A stretch of DNA of 64,000 bases from positions 248,001 through 312,000 of the forward strand of contig JAOVVO010000004.1 of assembly GCA_028564675.1 (NCBI GenBank), given 5' to 3'. This document shows, in pieces, positions 12,001-25,000 of this stretch. The DNA comes from Onchocerca lupi (lineage: Eukaryota; Nematoda; Chromadorea; Rhabditida; Onchocercidae). A program made the translations under genes and the position numbers. The notes below the pieces were generated by a model, which had not been told where the DNA came from, searched no databases, and saw only the letters and a list, made by a program, of their open reading frames with translations. Numbering within the stretch: position 1 is the stretch's first letter; every line of letters starts with the position of its first letter.

Positions 12001-14219
12001 CAAAACGATTGGGAACATTTACACCAAAAAAAATCCAATCTACTCCATAAGAGTACATATTTCAGCGTAAGACTGAAAATTACTTGCAAATTCATGGCTG
12101 TCTGTAAGCGAAATCCGAGATTTGACTTCGATGGCCTCATGTAAATCCGTGGAGCTGGTTCTGCTGTATACTGATCTACTTGAAGTGCTAAACGTCGACG
12201 CACCTGTCAAAAAAGCATTATATTTATCATATTTTTCAAATACGGTGAAAAGAGGCAAATAATTATGTAATGAAATTTTTTGATATATCACTACACACTG
12301 ATGACAAAAATCTTTTTCGATATCATTTGTTGATTCTATTTTTTTAAGCCTTTTTTGATTAATCAATTATGCATCTAAAACTATTGCTTGAAAATAAGTC
12401 TGCCAGTTTAAATTCTACAGCTCAATAATTAAAGCACAAAAAGTCTTGAAGATACATTAAAAAAAAATCACTACAGAGTCATTTATGTCACAAACACTCT
12501 GTAACTAAATAAATATATCGAAAATATATTACATTGATTTCATACTTTTGAATTTCCAGAAGAAGTTCTGTCAAAACTAAATTGCACTGCTTGCGTAAAA
12601 TTATGAAGGAAAAAAAATATCATAATTGCACTAAAATTAAAAGAGATGAATTTGAACCAACAAAAAGACAATCTCTGTTATTAAATCTTTTCTATATTAA
12701 AAGCCTATTTGGACTTATAAGGAAATTCAGAATTCAGAATTCACAAGCAATTATTAAAACAATCCATTTCAAAAGTAAAATGAAAGCTCATTTAAAGAGC
12801 ATTTCTGAAAGAAAAAACTGGAAATTTCTAATTCAAAAAGCAGCTTAAGCTTAACATCCAATTCAGCATCTTGAAGACTTCTAAAATTGTCTAATTTTGA
12901 CTCTCTTTTGCAAGCATCAATACGGTCCTTTTAAAAAATGTATATTCTTTAATAAGAACAGATGCGTTAAAACCAAAAAAAAAGACAAAATATAAGTCTG
13001 AAATTTCCATTTTTTTGAATTTCTTAAGATTTTTAAGATAGTCTAAATTTTTAAAATCATCCGAGTTACCTCTTCAAATTCATATAAAATAAACCGGATC
13101 ATGCTGCTTCAGAAAACTGCCTAACACAGAACCTCATAATATTGTAACTCATCAAATTTATAAATGTCAGTCTTACAGATCTGCTCGATTCAAGAGAGTT
13201 TATTCTATAAGTTACAGTCAGTTAAACAACGGTATTTTATTTATTTCTATAATAATTTATATATAGTCTCTTAAAAAATGGTATTATGCAGAATATATTA
13301 ATAATTAAAGCCACTGGTAATAAACATAATTTAAAAGAAAATAAATATATAGAGCCACTGGTATTAAATATAATTTAGAAGAAAATAAATATATAGAAAT
13401 ACAAGACAAGAAACTAAAATGAACCTGTTCACCAAGTAATTTCCTTTCCGTTATAATTCGTTCTTTCGCTGCACAGTTTAATTTTTCTTCCAGTTTATTA
13501 AAATCCAATTGTGGTAAACATGTATCTAAATTATCCAATTCTTTGTCGATGTATTCACGTAAAGAAGCTTTATCTCTTTTAATGGAATTGTTGGATTTCC
13601 ATATATTTGAGATGCTGTGACGCATGGGCCATGATTCGGTATTTCTCATTCCATCCCTATTCACAATGTTATTTACAGTTGCACCATCCCGAGAAATTTC
13701 TCGGAGGTTATTTGGCTCATCGAAACGGTCAAAATGATAATTTGTTGGATTCTTCTTTGTTGGTAAATCCGTATTTTTCAGTAAACTGGATTTCTCTAAC
13801 GAGCTACATGGTTCTAAACTATCTCTCGACATTTGGCCTGAACTGTTACATTCAGAGGATTTTCGATCTTGATAATCAAAAAGTATATTCGATGGTTGCA
13901 CAGAATTTTCTGAACTCAGAAAATTGGATGTCAAGTTTAAACCCTGAAGTGATAGTAGTGAAGGATCTTCAGTAGTTGGCCTCGAAGTTGTACTGGACAT
14001 TTCGAAGGAATCTTCAGAACATGATGTAGACAAAGCCTGGTTACCATCCAAAGCACATGATTCAATGGATTCCAAGCTTGAACTATTGCTCTGCTGATCC
14101 AAGGAACTTGAACTTACACTTCCAATACGTCGCGATTTTACTAAACTATGTAACAGTGATTTAGTGCATAAATTATGTTGCGATTCTGTGTTGGGTACTA
14201 TCTCATGAGATTGCCACAT
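9079..14219 (-). CDS. SCHIP1 family protein (schwannomin-interacting protein 1)
   Basis: Exons in coding order (minus strand): 14219-13425, 12203-12084, 11861-11696, 10751-10616, 10450-10380, 10071-9978, 9178-9079. The first exon encodes a Ser-rich disordered region ending in a Leu-rich stretch (EYIDKELDNLDTCLPQLDF). The rest is the conserved SCHIP1 C-terminal domain: MNLQVCYIND (vertebrate MNLQLCFIND), an acidic Ser patch, MMLAKAKQAAKMQMEIEK, MTRQQLIEI, and QQDSMLVDIEDM followed by HES. Vertebrate SCHIP1 binds merlin/schwannomin and works with ankyrin and spectrin at membranes. The 5' end is uncertain: the chosen ATG follows an acceptor-like CACCAG by ten bases, and exons further upstream are possible. 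The last exon could also splice on at a GTAAAA donor near 9133 rather than run to the TGA. Joining exons 5 and 6 in phase needs the TTTTTAG acceptor, not the TTCAG 22 bases upstream. Confidence 0.82.
13310..13397. repeat. 44-bp tandem duplication
   Basis: Copies 13310-13353 and 13354-13397 begin GCCACTGGTA and differ at a handful of positions. They sit in intron 1 of the SCHIP1 gene, just past the exon 1 donor. Confidence 0.85.
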
Positions 14220-17200
14220 TGTGTAAGGACTGGTGAATTTAAGATGGACAGAATGATAATAGCAATAGTATAATGAATAATACAAAAAAATAAAGAAATG
14301 AAAAAATCTATATTTTCCCACAAAGCTCGACTGCAGAAAAAATAAACCGAACAGCAAAAATCAGTTAATTATCACGCTCGGTTTCAGAACTGATAACGAA
14401 AAATAAAAATGTTCCTTTCTTCTCAACCGTTAGCGTCCTTTAGATATCAATAAATAGGGAATGATCGGCTATAGTCGTAGTTTTATTATCAGAATTTATA
14501 GCAATAATAAAAATATGCATCACCAACTGCCATCAGTCAATTGATAACCATCCATCAAAATTCTAGCGTCATCGTTTCCGACTTCATTATTATACAAACT
14601 GATAAAAGAAACGTTTGTATCCCAAATCAATAAACCTTTTCACTTGCAATAGGAATTATCAAAATTCTTATGGCAATTTTGAAGATAGTAATAATTGCAA
14701 AATTAAATAAATTATTTTACATAAGAACAAAACACTTTTTACTTAATGCAAAATTTGAATCAGAACTTGTTTCCTCAAATTTCGAAAAATAAGTTAATCC
14801 TATATTTGAATTGATAAAATAACTAACAAATCATAGGTAACTCTAATACTACATCTGATATTACGGAGAAGCTCAGAATAGAATATACGGTAATTATATC
14901 TATTCAGTCATTAAGTTGTTACGGTCCGTAAAACAAGATATTGGATGGGTAAACGGATAGCGCGAAAAAGACAATAATAACAAAAATGAATAGGAAGAAA
15001 AAATAAAAAGATAGAAAGAACAGAAAGATAAATATGACAATAATGATATCATGATGGATTTTGAACTTGCACTGCATGAGAGATGTATTTGCAAATGAAT
15101 TTCTTGAAACTCTAAACATAAGATTATGGTTACTATGACTTATATATCTAGCAATGAAAACTATTTTTTGAATCATAAAAAAAAATCAAATCTTTTTTTG
15201 GTGATTTATATAACCTACACAACAATATTCACATGTAAATCATCGCTGAGACGAGCAGTGAATAAAAAAGTGAATTAAAATGAAGGGTGATACTCATATA
15301 TCATCTTTTCATTCACTATTAACAATTATGGAGATAACTGTATATAAAATCACGTATCTGACAATCACCAACTATTATTTTTACTATTCATAAATACCTT
15401 TAGCTAGATTCAATCTTCAACAGTGAATCATCACTAGCGAAGATCGATACGATTCAGCCGCACGTTATACGAACTTTTTAAGTTGAAACATATATATTAT
15501 ATACGCATATACACACACTTCTGAATTTTCATTTTATTCCACATATCAGTTGTTAGTTTCGATTAAATTGAACATTCAGATTGAACAGAAAGCATATTCG
15601 GTGCATGAAATATTTTTATATAAGAGCAAATCAAAGTTTTGTTAATACGAAATGTTTTATGAAAGCGATATGCAATTTTAGCATGATGTGAGAGATTCCT
15701 ATTTTATCAACAATCGGATATAAATCAGAAATACTTATAATGCTGATATGTTAAGATTACCATACTAAAAATTAAAATAAAAAAAAAAACTATCTGACTT
15801 TTTTAAATGAGAATTTTTCATTCGTCAAAATTTACTTTACTCTTTTATATTTTATTTTGCAAAGTAAAGTTCCAAAAAATGCTATCAACATTCTAAAAAT
15901 AAATATGTAAAAAAACTGATCATAGCTGCTCTTATCAGTTAAAATATAATTATTATAGTTTACTATGAAATTGAATTATTACTAAAGTAAAGACAAAAGA
16001 TAAATTATTTTCAAATTTTGTGATGCAATATTGGATTAAATAAAATTAAACAGACAATAAAATATAGGAATTACATCAAAATTAAACAAATTCACGATTA
16101 CTCTTCATTACTAAGATTCAAATGTTATTTCCAAAAGAAAAAGAAAGAGCAAGCTTCTGTCGATTAGCAATAAGAGAGTGTATGTGTGGTGGTTGGAGCT
16201 TCTCTTGAAAGAGTGAACTTTCAGGACATCCTCGTCTAATCAGCAGCAGGATTGCAGAAGAGTAGATCTTCAACAACAACAACAAACAGCAACATAATGA
16301 TTCGATGAGCTATCTGCAACTGATCACCAATTTCCAAGACAAATGCAGAAAAAATTCTAGTAAAGAACCGATCGCATCAATAAAAATCGACAGCAATCAT
16401 TCGCTACAATTAAACATGCGATGACATATCGTAGAGAATAATAAGTCGATGAAATCGAGTTATCAAAATTTGGAAGCAATCTTGTAAAATGATTGTTGTT
16501 GGTAACGAATTTTCAAAGAATTTAAGAATTTGGAACCATTCTTTTATGATAACTTTAAAAACGTTTGTGATTAATCACGAACAATACAAATGACAAATAG
16601 TAAAATCAACAATTATGATAGGCAGTAATTTATCCTTTTATGCATAAGGACAGATAATTTTATGAATAGTTAACTGAAAATGACATAAAGTCAAATTTGA
16701 TATCCAGATGTCTGCTCATTGAATTAAGCCTAAATTTCAACCTAAAAGACTACAAATATTTATAAATATCAAAAAAATTGCAAATATTATTTCTTGGTAG
16801 AAATGATAAGTATGTTAGCATCTGAAGCATGGAGAAAACGAAATTTTAAAAATCCGTTCCCAAGGTTATTATACAAAATAACACTTAGCTAAATTCATGG
16901 CAATTTTATTTCAGAGATACTCATTGTCGATTGGTTATTGTTTTTTGAAACGGCCAAAACTCTTTTAAAACTTATATTCTGAATTCTGTAAATAATTTTA
17001 AATTTGAAAATATTACGATTTGACAATCCGTTCTAGCATAGTAAAAAATGAACAAATGAGTGAAAGCAGTTTAGAAAAACTGATTTCTGAAATATGGAAG
17101 AAAGATTATAAATTTGTCAAGAACTAATGATATCGGACCATCGCGTGATAAATAAAATATAAGATTTGAATCAAAAAAGGACTCTGTGAATAAAATTTGA

Positions 17201-19098
17201 AACATAAACAACAAAAAAATTTTTCCATGCGATTTAAAGCGGAATTAAATCATCAGATGAACTTAGCTTCTGCTACTCCCATTACTTTGTTTAAATACAC
17301 TATAAGCAAAAAATGCACGGAAATAGCAATTAATATAATACCATTCATGAATGGAGTAAGAACTTCAACAACTGAAAACAAAAGGCAATTACTGGTAACC
17401 ACTGAGCTCTCTTGAGACAAAAAAGATTAAAACCGTCTGAAATGATTGTGTCGCTTTTTGGTTTGGCAGATAAAATGAAGGTGTTCAGGGAGAAAGCTAA
17501 AAGATAAGAACTTGAGAAACCGACTCAGTTTATGGCAACTTTGTCCTTTCTGAAATGGTGCATCGTTTATAGACTCTGCTTATGGTAACTTTTCAATATT
17601 CAAAAATGAGTGACGTCAATAGCTATGAAAAGAATTCGCTGGGAAAATAATCTCTTCAAGATCACTAGATGAACCCTCATTTCATCTCTTTTTTTACATT
17701 TCCGAGCACTACTACTTAATCGCATATTAATCTTGAATTATTTGAATATTCATTTAAAATATAAAGTTATTGGATTATGAATAAATCATTCGTTCCCTCA
17801 TTTCTTGATAAAAAGAATTGCAATGCCATTTTGAGAAAAGTTGGAGATTTAGAAGTCGAAATTTCGGAATTCCCTAATCTCTTCGACACTAAAATTACCA
17901 AAAATATCGCACTTACATTACTTTTTCCTGTTCAAGAAAATTATACACCTTATCCCATTTTCCGAGCAGTCTAATTACTGAGTAGCGGTTCTCTCCAATA
18001 TTATCTAACGTTCACAACAGTTCCGCTCAATAAAGCTGTTAAAATTAAATTCTAAATTGAAGACAGTTGTCCCAGGAATAGCCAAATGATTTATGAAAGA
18101 AGTAATAGAAATTTTGTCTTTCTCTCATCTATTCGTTGGAAATGCACATATATGAACATTCATCCATCATCTACCATTTTAGATATTCTTTCTTCTATCA
18201 ATTTTCTGAGGATCTCAAATATTATTCCCAGAAAATACTCAAGAACCATTCAAAAATCATATCTTTCAGGTTAAAAAATTTGGAAAAAACGTGCCATATA
18301 ATATGAGGTCCTCAGATACCAACATCATTAATTATGTGCATGTCTCTAGCCAATGACGGATCAAATCCCTATATGAACTATGGATTGTGAATTTTTGAGA
18401 TGAACTTTTCAAATTACATTCGCTGATTTCTTGGAATTTCCGTGCTTCCTGATAATTCTAAGAAAATAATCATATAGTGAATAATTTGATAAGCATGTCC
18501 AGATATTTTAATATGCTCTGTAGTTTCATTGCTGCAATAGCAAGAACAGAGAACGTCCTATACTACTATTCTTTACACATAGATCATTATAACAAAACAA
18601 ATTGATTGCAAGGTCTCAAGTATTATATTAAAGCTGCAGCAACCAAACTTTGAGCCCAAACTCGTTGAAATGACGATAAATGACAAAATAATATGGACTC
18701 ATCGAGTTCATTTTTGATGCGGTATCGCTATGAAGCTCGTTAAATTCGGTTCAATTATATAACCGTTTTATCCGTTTTTTTATTAAATTGATTAGTTTGA
18801 GACTATGAAATTTAGCACATGGATTTAATTTGACTCATTATTATTCTTTAAGACGATTCATTTGTATCGCTTTTCAGTGTATTTTCTTTTTGAACAATAA
18901 TACTAAGAGTATACTTTTTGTATATCGTCAAATTGACTTTCCTCATTCTCATCGTATGTAGCACTTTGAATTAGTATCGGGTAAAGATGCAATTGATACA
19001 TCATTTTATGTCTATTTCTGTGTATGTTTATGTCTTCTCAATAAAATTCCATCCAGTACAATATTAAGATAGTTTTAATGTGACAACAATTTCAAGGT
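14220..19098. other. Intergenic, divergent (SCHIP1 / ppk-3)
   Basis: This 4.9 kb between two divergent starts should hold both promoters. A more mixed-composition stretch at about 16140-16450, with CAACAACAACAA, could be 5' UTR or an upstream non-coding exon. I see no exon, RNA gene or clear repeat that I can support. Confidence 0.5.
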
Positions 19099-22000
19099 AT
19101 GGAACCAATTGATGACGCCACATGCATTACTTATTTTACCCCTCATCCTGAAGAATTAGCCAATGAAACGGTAACAGCGATAGCATCCACTTCATCCGGT
19201 ACTTTCGGCAACTTTTTCAATCGAATTTTCAAGTCATCGAAAGTTATCAGCATAACAGATGATGCCATAGATGAAACCACTGTATCGATATCACCGTCTG
19301 AAAACTGCAAAAATTCCGATCAATCGAAGCATGAAGAAGCAGGAAAGACGCCAAACATCCCTACGAGTAAAGTTTTTACTTCGATGCATATTTACCTATA
19401 CTAAATTCCTTTCGCTTACTTTATCTTATTTTATCATAGTTCAGAATTTACTTCATGTCTCTTCACTACTTTTATTTTCTTATATCGTGAGTAAGAGAAG
19501 TACAACTATGCTCATTTATTTGACTCATGATTGACAAATTTTTGAATGAACTAATGCTTCATCTATTATTTCATTTCTACTTTTCACATTTAGCTTGTGG
19601 TAACTCGGATGTATTAAAATTGTGATATCAGTAAGAGGATGCAATTTAATAGCTATTTATTATGTTTCTGAATTTTTAGAAAATGAAATCGATAAAACTA
19701 GGGTGGATTCAAAGGAAAGCGATGAAAATATCAGTGATATAGTGGAAGAAGGAAAAAGATCATCTGTTCGTTTTGCTTCCGTTTTTAAAGGGCGAAATCC
19801 TGGTCTCCTGGATTATGAAAGGTCAAGTTTATTAAAATATCACTATATTTTAGTAGCAGTTTTCGGAAATACCATTTTACAAATTTAGTAAGTTTTAGCG
19901 ATCGAATTTCTTCAAATATTCTAAGTTGACTTATAGAAGTGATTTTCGACGATACTGGATGCCAGATTCAAGTGGACGGGAATGTTACGAATGCCAGGAA
20001 CGTTTTACTGCTTTCAGAAGGCGACATCATTGTCGTTTATGTGGACAAATATTTTGTTCAAAATGTTGTGGTGTCCAAGTTTCTGGATCACTATTAGGTT
20101 CGCTTGAATTATTTTTCTTTTTTCAGAATAATATCTTATTCTTAAGCGATTTGAGTAAAATACTGAAAACATTTATACGTAGAAAGGAGAATTTTCAGCT
20201 TCTTGATTGTACATTCTAGTAATAATAATAGAACATAAGCTTCATAAATGAGATATGTGAAATTTCTGATTGGCAGCGGACTAATAAAGCTGTTATTATT
20301 CGATTTTTTTTTATCGGTTTGTTTGTAATTTCAAATGTATTTCTCCTTATTTAATGTTTGGCTATTAGCTCTACATAGTAACGAGATGCTCAGGTTACTT
20401 TCATGAGAAATAGAAATGAGTGTTTCTTAGATTACTAGGCAGCAGCTAGTTTAAAAAGAATCACAATTCATTTATTTTTTGCAGGTTATACGGGTGATTT
20501 AAGACTGTGTAATTACTGTGCACATATTGTAATATCGAATTTGCCACAAACAGAATCAAAATTAGAGAATAAATCCAATTCATCAACTTGTGACCAGAAA
20601 TCGGTGCATAAAACAGATGTTTCAGTATCCACAATTTTTGCAGGTTGAGGTATTTGTATTTTGGAAAAGGTTTGGCAATAAATTTCCAGGTTTTTTTAAA
20701 TTGTATTGGATGGATTTTGTTGATTTTAATATTATGGCAGTAAACTTAATCTTTAATTCAGAATTTTTTTGCATAAAATGTTTATTGCGCATTGTAGGAC
20801 CAGTATCTTGGTCACTGAATTCATCTGTTGCTGAAGATGAGAACAGTGAGAATGGAGTATCACTTCACTGCTCAAATCCAAAAAAATCATCAATGAAACT
20901 TGATTCTCCTACTCAACTTTCTGTAACGGAATTAGCCATGTATAAATCAGATGTTCAATGTTCGGTTGCTCAAGGACGTTTTGATGTTGATGATGATCAT
21001 GAACCGGAATGGGTGAAAAATATTGAAATGACTGATAATGTGAAGCCTGTGGATTCATCAAACTTGGTTTGTTGTTAATAAAAAAAGAAATTAAAAACAT
21101 GAATTTAAAAACTATCTCTTACAGTTTAGAGGAATTCGCATTGTTAAGATTCTAACAATGAGTGATGCTAGTGAGTTGCTAGGGTTGTATGATTTGATGC
21201 GATTAATTTTCCATATTCCATGTTTTTCTCGTAATTCATGCTTTTCATGCAACTGCAGATAGTTTATTAAATAATTTGTTAAAAATTGTTCCTTTAATTT
21301 TTTATTTTTTTTTAAAATAGTACTAAATTAAAATCTTCCGAACTTAATATAATTTCTTTCAGAAGCCAGAATCTATGGATTACTCACACGCAGCTTCGCA
21401 GAAAGATAACATAAACATCGAGAGTACGTCAAATTTTTATGTTACTGAACTGGATGATGAGCAAGTCGTACCAAAAATTCCTTCATCGAAATCAGAAAAT
21501 GAAGGCCCTCTTTTCTGTGAAACAATCGAAAAATGTTTTGAAATTCAATTCGAAAAACTTATTTTACATCTTTTTAATCGTGAAGGATTGGATCCGAGAG
21601 AGTTAGTTTTTTTTTTTATCTGTTATCAGTTAATTTCTTATGTTAATCATAACACAGTTTTGCTGTGATATTATATCTGGCTGGAAAAAAAATCTCTGCA
21701 AAGCATTTCGGATAGTTCGAATCTATAAAATACGTATCATTATTCATTTAATAAAGAAAGAACTATAAAATAAAAGTTTAGTTGGTGGGAAATCATATGG
21801 ACTGTTAGTCATGTTGTTTCATCAATGGTTAAAGTTGATATGGAGGGACGTAAAAGTGTTAATGTCATGAAACATGCTCACATCAAAAGCCTTCATGTTG
21901 CAGTTGAAAAGCCCTCCGCGAAAGTTAGTTTGTTGATATTCCCATTTAATAAGCGATATGCCATTGATAACTCAATGCATTTTTAATGCATTCATCTATA

Positions 22001-25000
22001 CCTGAATCAAATAGCTTAAGAAAAAAGAGCCAATAACTGTTGACAAATAAGTAACTCTAAAGGATATTATTTTGTTCAGTGAAAATAGTCATTTGTTATA
22101 GTTGGTTGAGAAACTGATGCTTTCTTCTGTTATTATTATTTTTATAGATATGAAAGTAGATGGAAGTGGGAGTTTTGATTTCATTTTCAAGCTTATTGAT
22201 TCTATAGTAATTCTGACTATATTTATAGGAGCATCATTACAATCAATATTTGTTCTAGATAATAGAAGGTACAGTATGTAGCAAAAGTATTCGCCATGAA
22301 TCGATGCCAAACGAGATTCGTAATGCATCGATTTTGACCTTGGAAGGGAGCATTGAATATGAACGAGTTAACGATAAGCTTTCTTCAATTGAACCAATAA
22401 TTTCACAGGTGCAATTTTGATTGTTACGAGAAATATAGTTTAAATTCTACTGCTGTAAAATATTCTAAATCACTTTTTTATTATTTTAATTCAGATTGAA
22501 GATTCATTTTTTTGAGAATTTTTATCATTGTTCTTTATAGCAAGAAGTTAGTTACAGGAAAGTGAATATTTGCGGAATCAGGTAGAGAGAATGCTTTCAC
22601 ATCGGCCATCAGTAGTGCTGGTAGAGCGTAATGTATCTGGCTTAGCTGTACAGATGTTATTACACGCTGGAGTCACATTAGTTTCTAACATTAAACCACG
22701 TGTTTTGCAAAGAATTGCAAGAAGTACTGGAGCCGATGTAATGCCTTCACTTGATGCGCAGATTCTGAACCAAAAAATTGGATTTTGTCCATTTTTTCGA
22801 CAAGAGAAGATTCAATTAGCGAGTGGGAAATACAAATGTTTATTAGTAAGAATCATTTTTAATTAAAATTGCTTTAAAATATGGAAATCTTTTCGATAAA
22901 GAAATTTCATGGATTTCATTAAAATGCGAGAGAAAAGTAGCAAAATAAAATTTGTTTGAGGAGCTATGCTTTCAAAACTTTTCCTAAATTTTTATAAAAT
23001 ATACTCATTTAAAAAAAAAAATTAAGTAGCGATAACCTAGTTTTTCAGATGTTTGAGGAATGCCCACCAGAATTAGGCTGTTCTGTATTATTGCGGGGTA
23101 ACTCAAAAAGAGATTTGAGGGCAGCTAAACGGATCTTACATTATGCAATTCTAACACTGTATTCCAATCATCTTGAAGTAGAGTTGTTGTCTAGTTGCGG
23201 TACGACTTTGACAAATCGGTCTGCAGTCTGTGATATTTGCTCCGTTAATTCTGCTGAACTGGGAACAAATGAGGTTATTTTTCTTAATATTATTCCTCAA
23301 CCAATTGAATATGAAAAATTTTAAGTGCTTTCGGTTTCCATGTTATGAATTGATTTAGAAATTTCCAGGACAGTTTCTGTAAGCGTTTAAAGAAATCCAC
23401 TCTCTCATCTTCTCCACTGATCAACTTTGGAATTCCCTTTCTAGAAACATCGAAAGGCCGGCAGTGCTCATTGAGAAAGTTTTTCAGTCGTTTCATTAAC
23501 AGTTTATCAGTTGAAAATAATGGCAACAGGTAAAGTTTTTGCAATATGGAATAAATTTCGACTTGTGTTTTTAGTCATGATGAAAAAAGAATATTTATTA
23601 ACAGAATTATCTAATCATCTAGTTTTTTTCTTCAAAAATTTCTTTTTTTGGGTGCTCTTGAAGAAATCTCGCTTTTCGGAATGAAATATTATTCAGGAAA
23701 CGCTCAGACTCTAAAACAGACGAAAATTATTCGTTAGAAAGATCTGTTCATCCTTTTGTGAAGAATATCACGTTGACGGAAGTGGATGAAGATGATGTCG
23801 CCTCTTTTCGAGCTTTTTCTGGTTATTTACTTCGGTGTAGCATTAACAAACAGAATCGGAATCATCTACGGTTTATTTATTTTTGAAATGTTTTTCTTTT
23901 TTTAGTATGATAATTGTACGAACACAATGATAAACCTATCTGGAATCCTTAAGGTAGCAATAAACTTTTACCAGCATTAATTCCAGAAAGTATAAAAATC
24001 ATATTTCAACTCTAGTTAGATTTCAATATTCAAATTAGATTATTTGTATGGTAAATTCGTTGCTTATAGAAAAGATGATCTCAAAAGGAACACAAAGAAA
24101 AAATCAATTAATTTATATGTTGATTATAGTTATCTTTTGCAGGAAAGCAACAGTTCCTGACAGAGAGATCGAAGATGTGCTGGATCCATTTGCTCATCAA
24201 CAAATATCAGTTCTTTTCGGATCATTCTGTGCAAAGTCACCGAATGCACCACTATTTTGCATTCGGCCTTGGGTTGTAAATATGGACTATTATGGTGTTA
24301 ATGATATGTCATTGGGTGACTTCTTGAGAAAGTTTGTTATTATCTCCTTTAAATTTATGGTTAAAAGTAGAAAATCACTTCCAAAAGAATGGATTAAATG
24401 CTTTATTTTCTTACAGGTTACTTTCGGATTTACATTCATTTTAGGTATTGCTTCAATAGAGCATATCAATGTCCATCTGCAAACTGTGATTTGCCAATGA
24501 TGGAACATTCTCGAAGACTTGTTCATAGGAACGCTTGTGTGGAAATAACAACGCAGAATTATGTGCATGCAAATGGTGAATTCAGCAATGCACCACTGGA
24601 TGAGCAAAACGATATCTTACTTACCTGGCATTACTGCCCAAAGTATGCTAAATTTCAGTTTGCAATTTGAATAAATTTTATTATAAAGGCTTTACATAAA
24701 TCAACAAGTCTTTAAATTATGGCTTCATTTATTATTTCAAGATTTATTTCGCTCTTGTTTTTTTCCGATTTTTATATTTCGGAATTTATTATTTTCTCTT
24801 TTATAGAATCTTGGCTTGCTAATTGTTATGTTTACTTATTATTTTATTTTATCGTTCTACTTAGGTGCAAATCGTCGTCCTCGGTAGTACCATTGACGGA
24901 AAGTATATGTCGGTTGAGTTTTGCTCGTTATTTGAATTATTTAGCAAATGGTGCTTATGCAACATGCAAAATTAACTCTTTTTTACAGGTAGGCGAGGTA

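Noticed and set aside
19594..19628. Possible extra ppk-3 exon after a TTTAG acceptor
   Set aside because: It reads into an in-frame TGA within 12 codons, and exon 1 joins 19680 directly in the right phase.
22540..22557. Upstream acceptor (TTATAG) for ppk-3 exon 9
   Set aside because: Using it puts a stop in frame; the TTACAG at 22552-22557 gives ESEYLRNQVERM, which fits the family.
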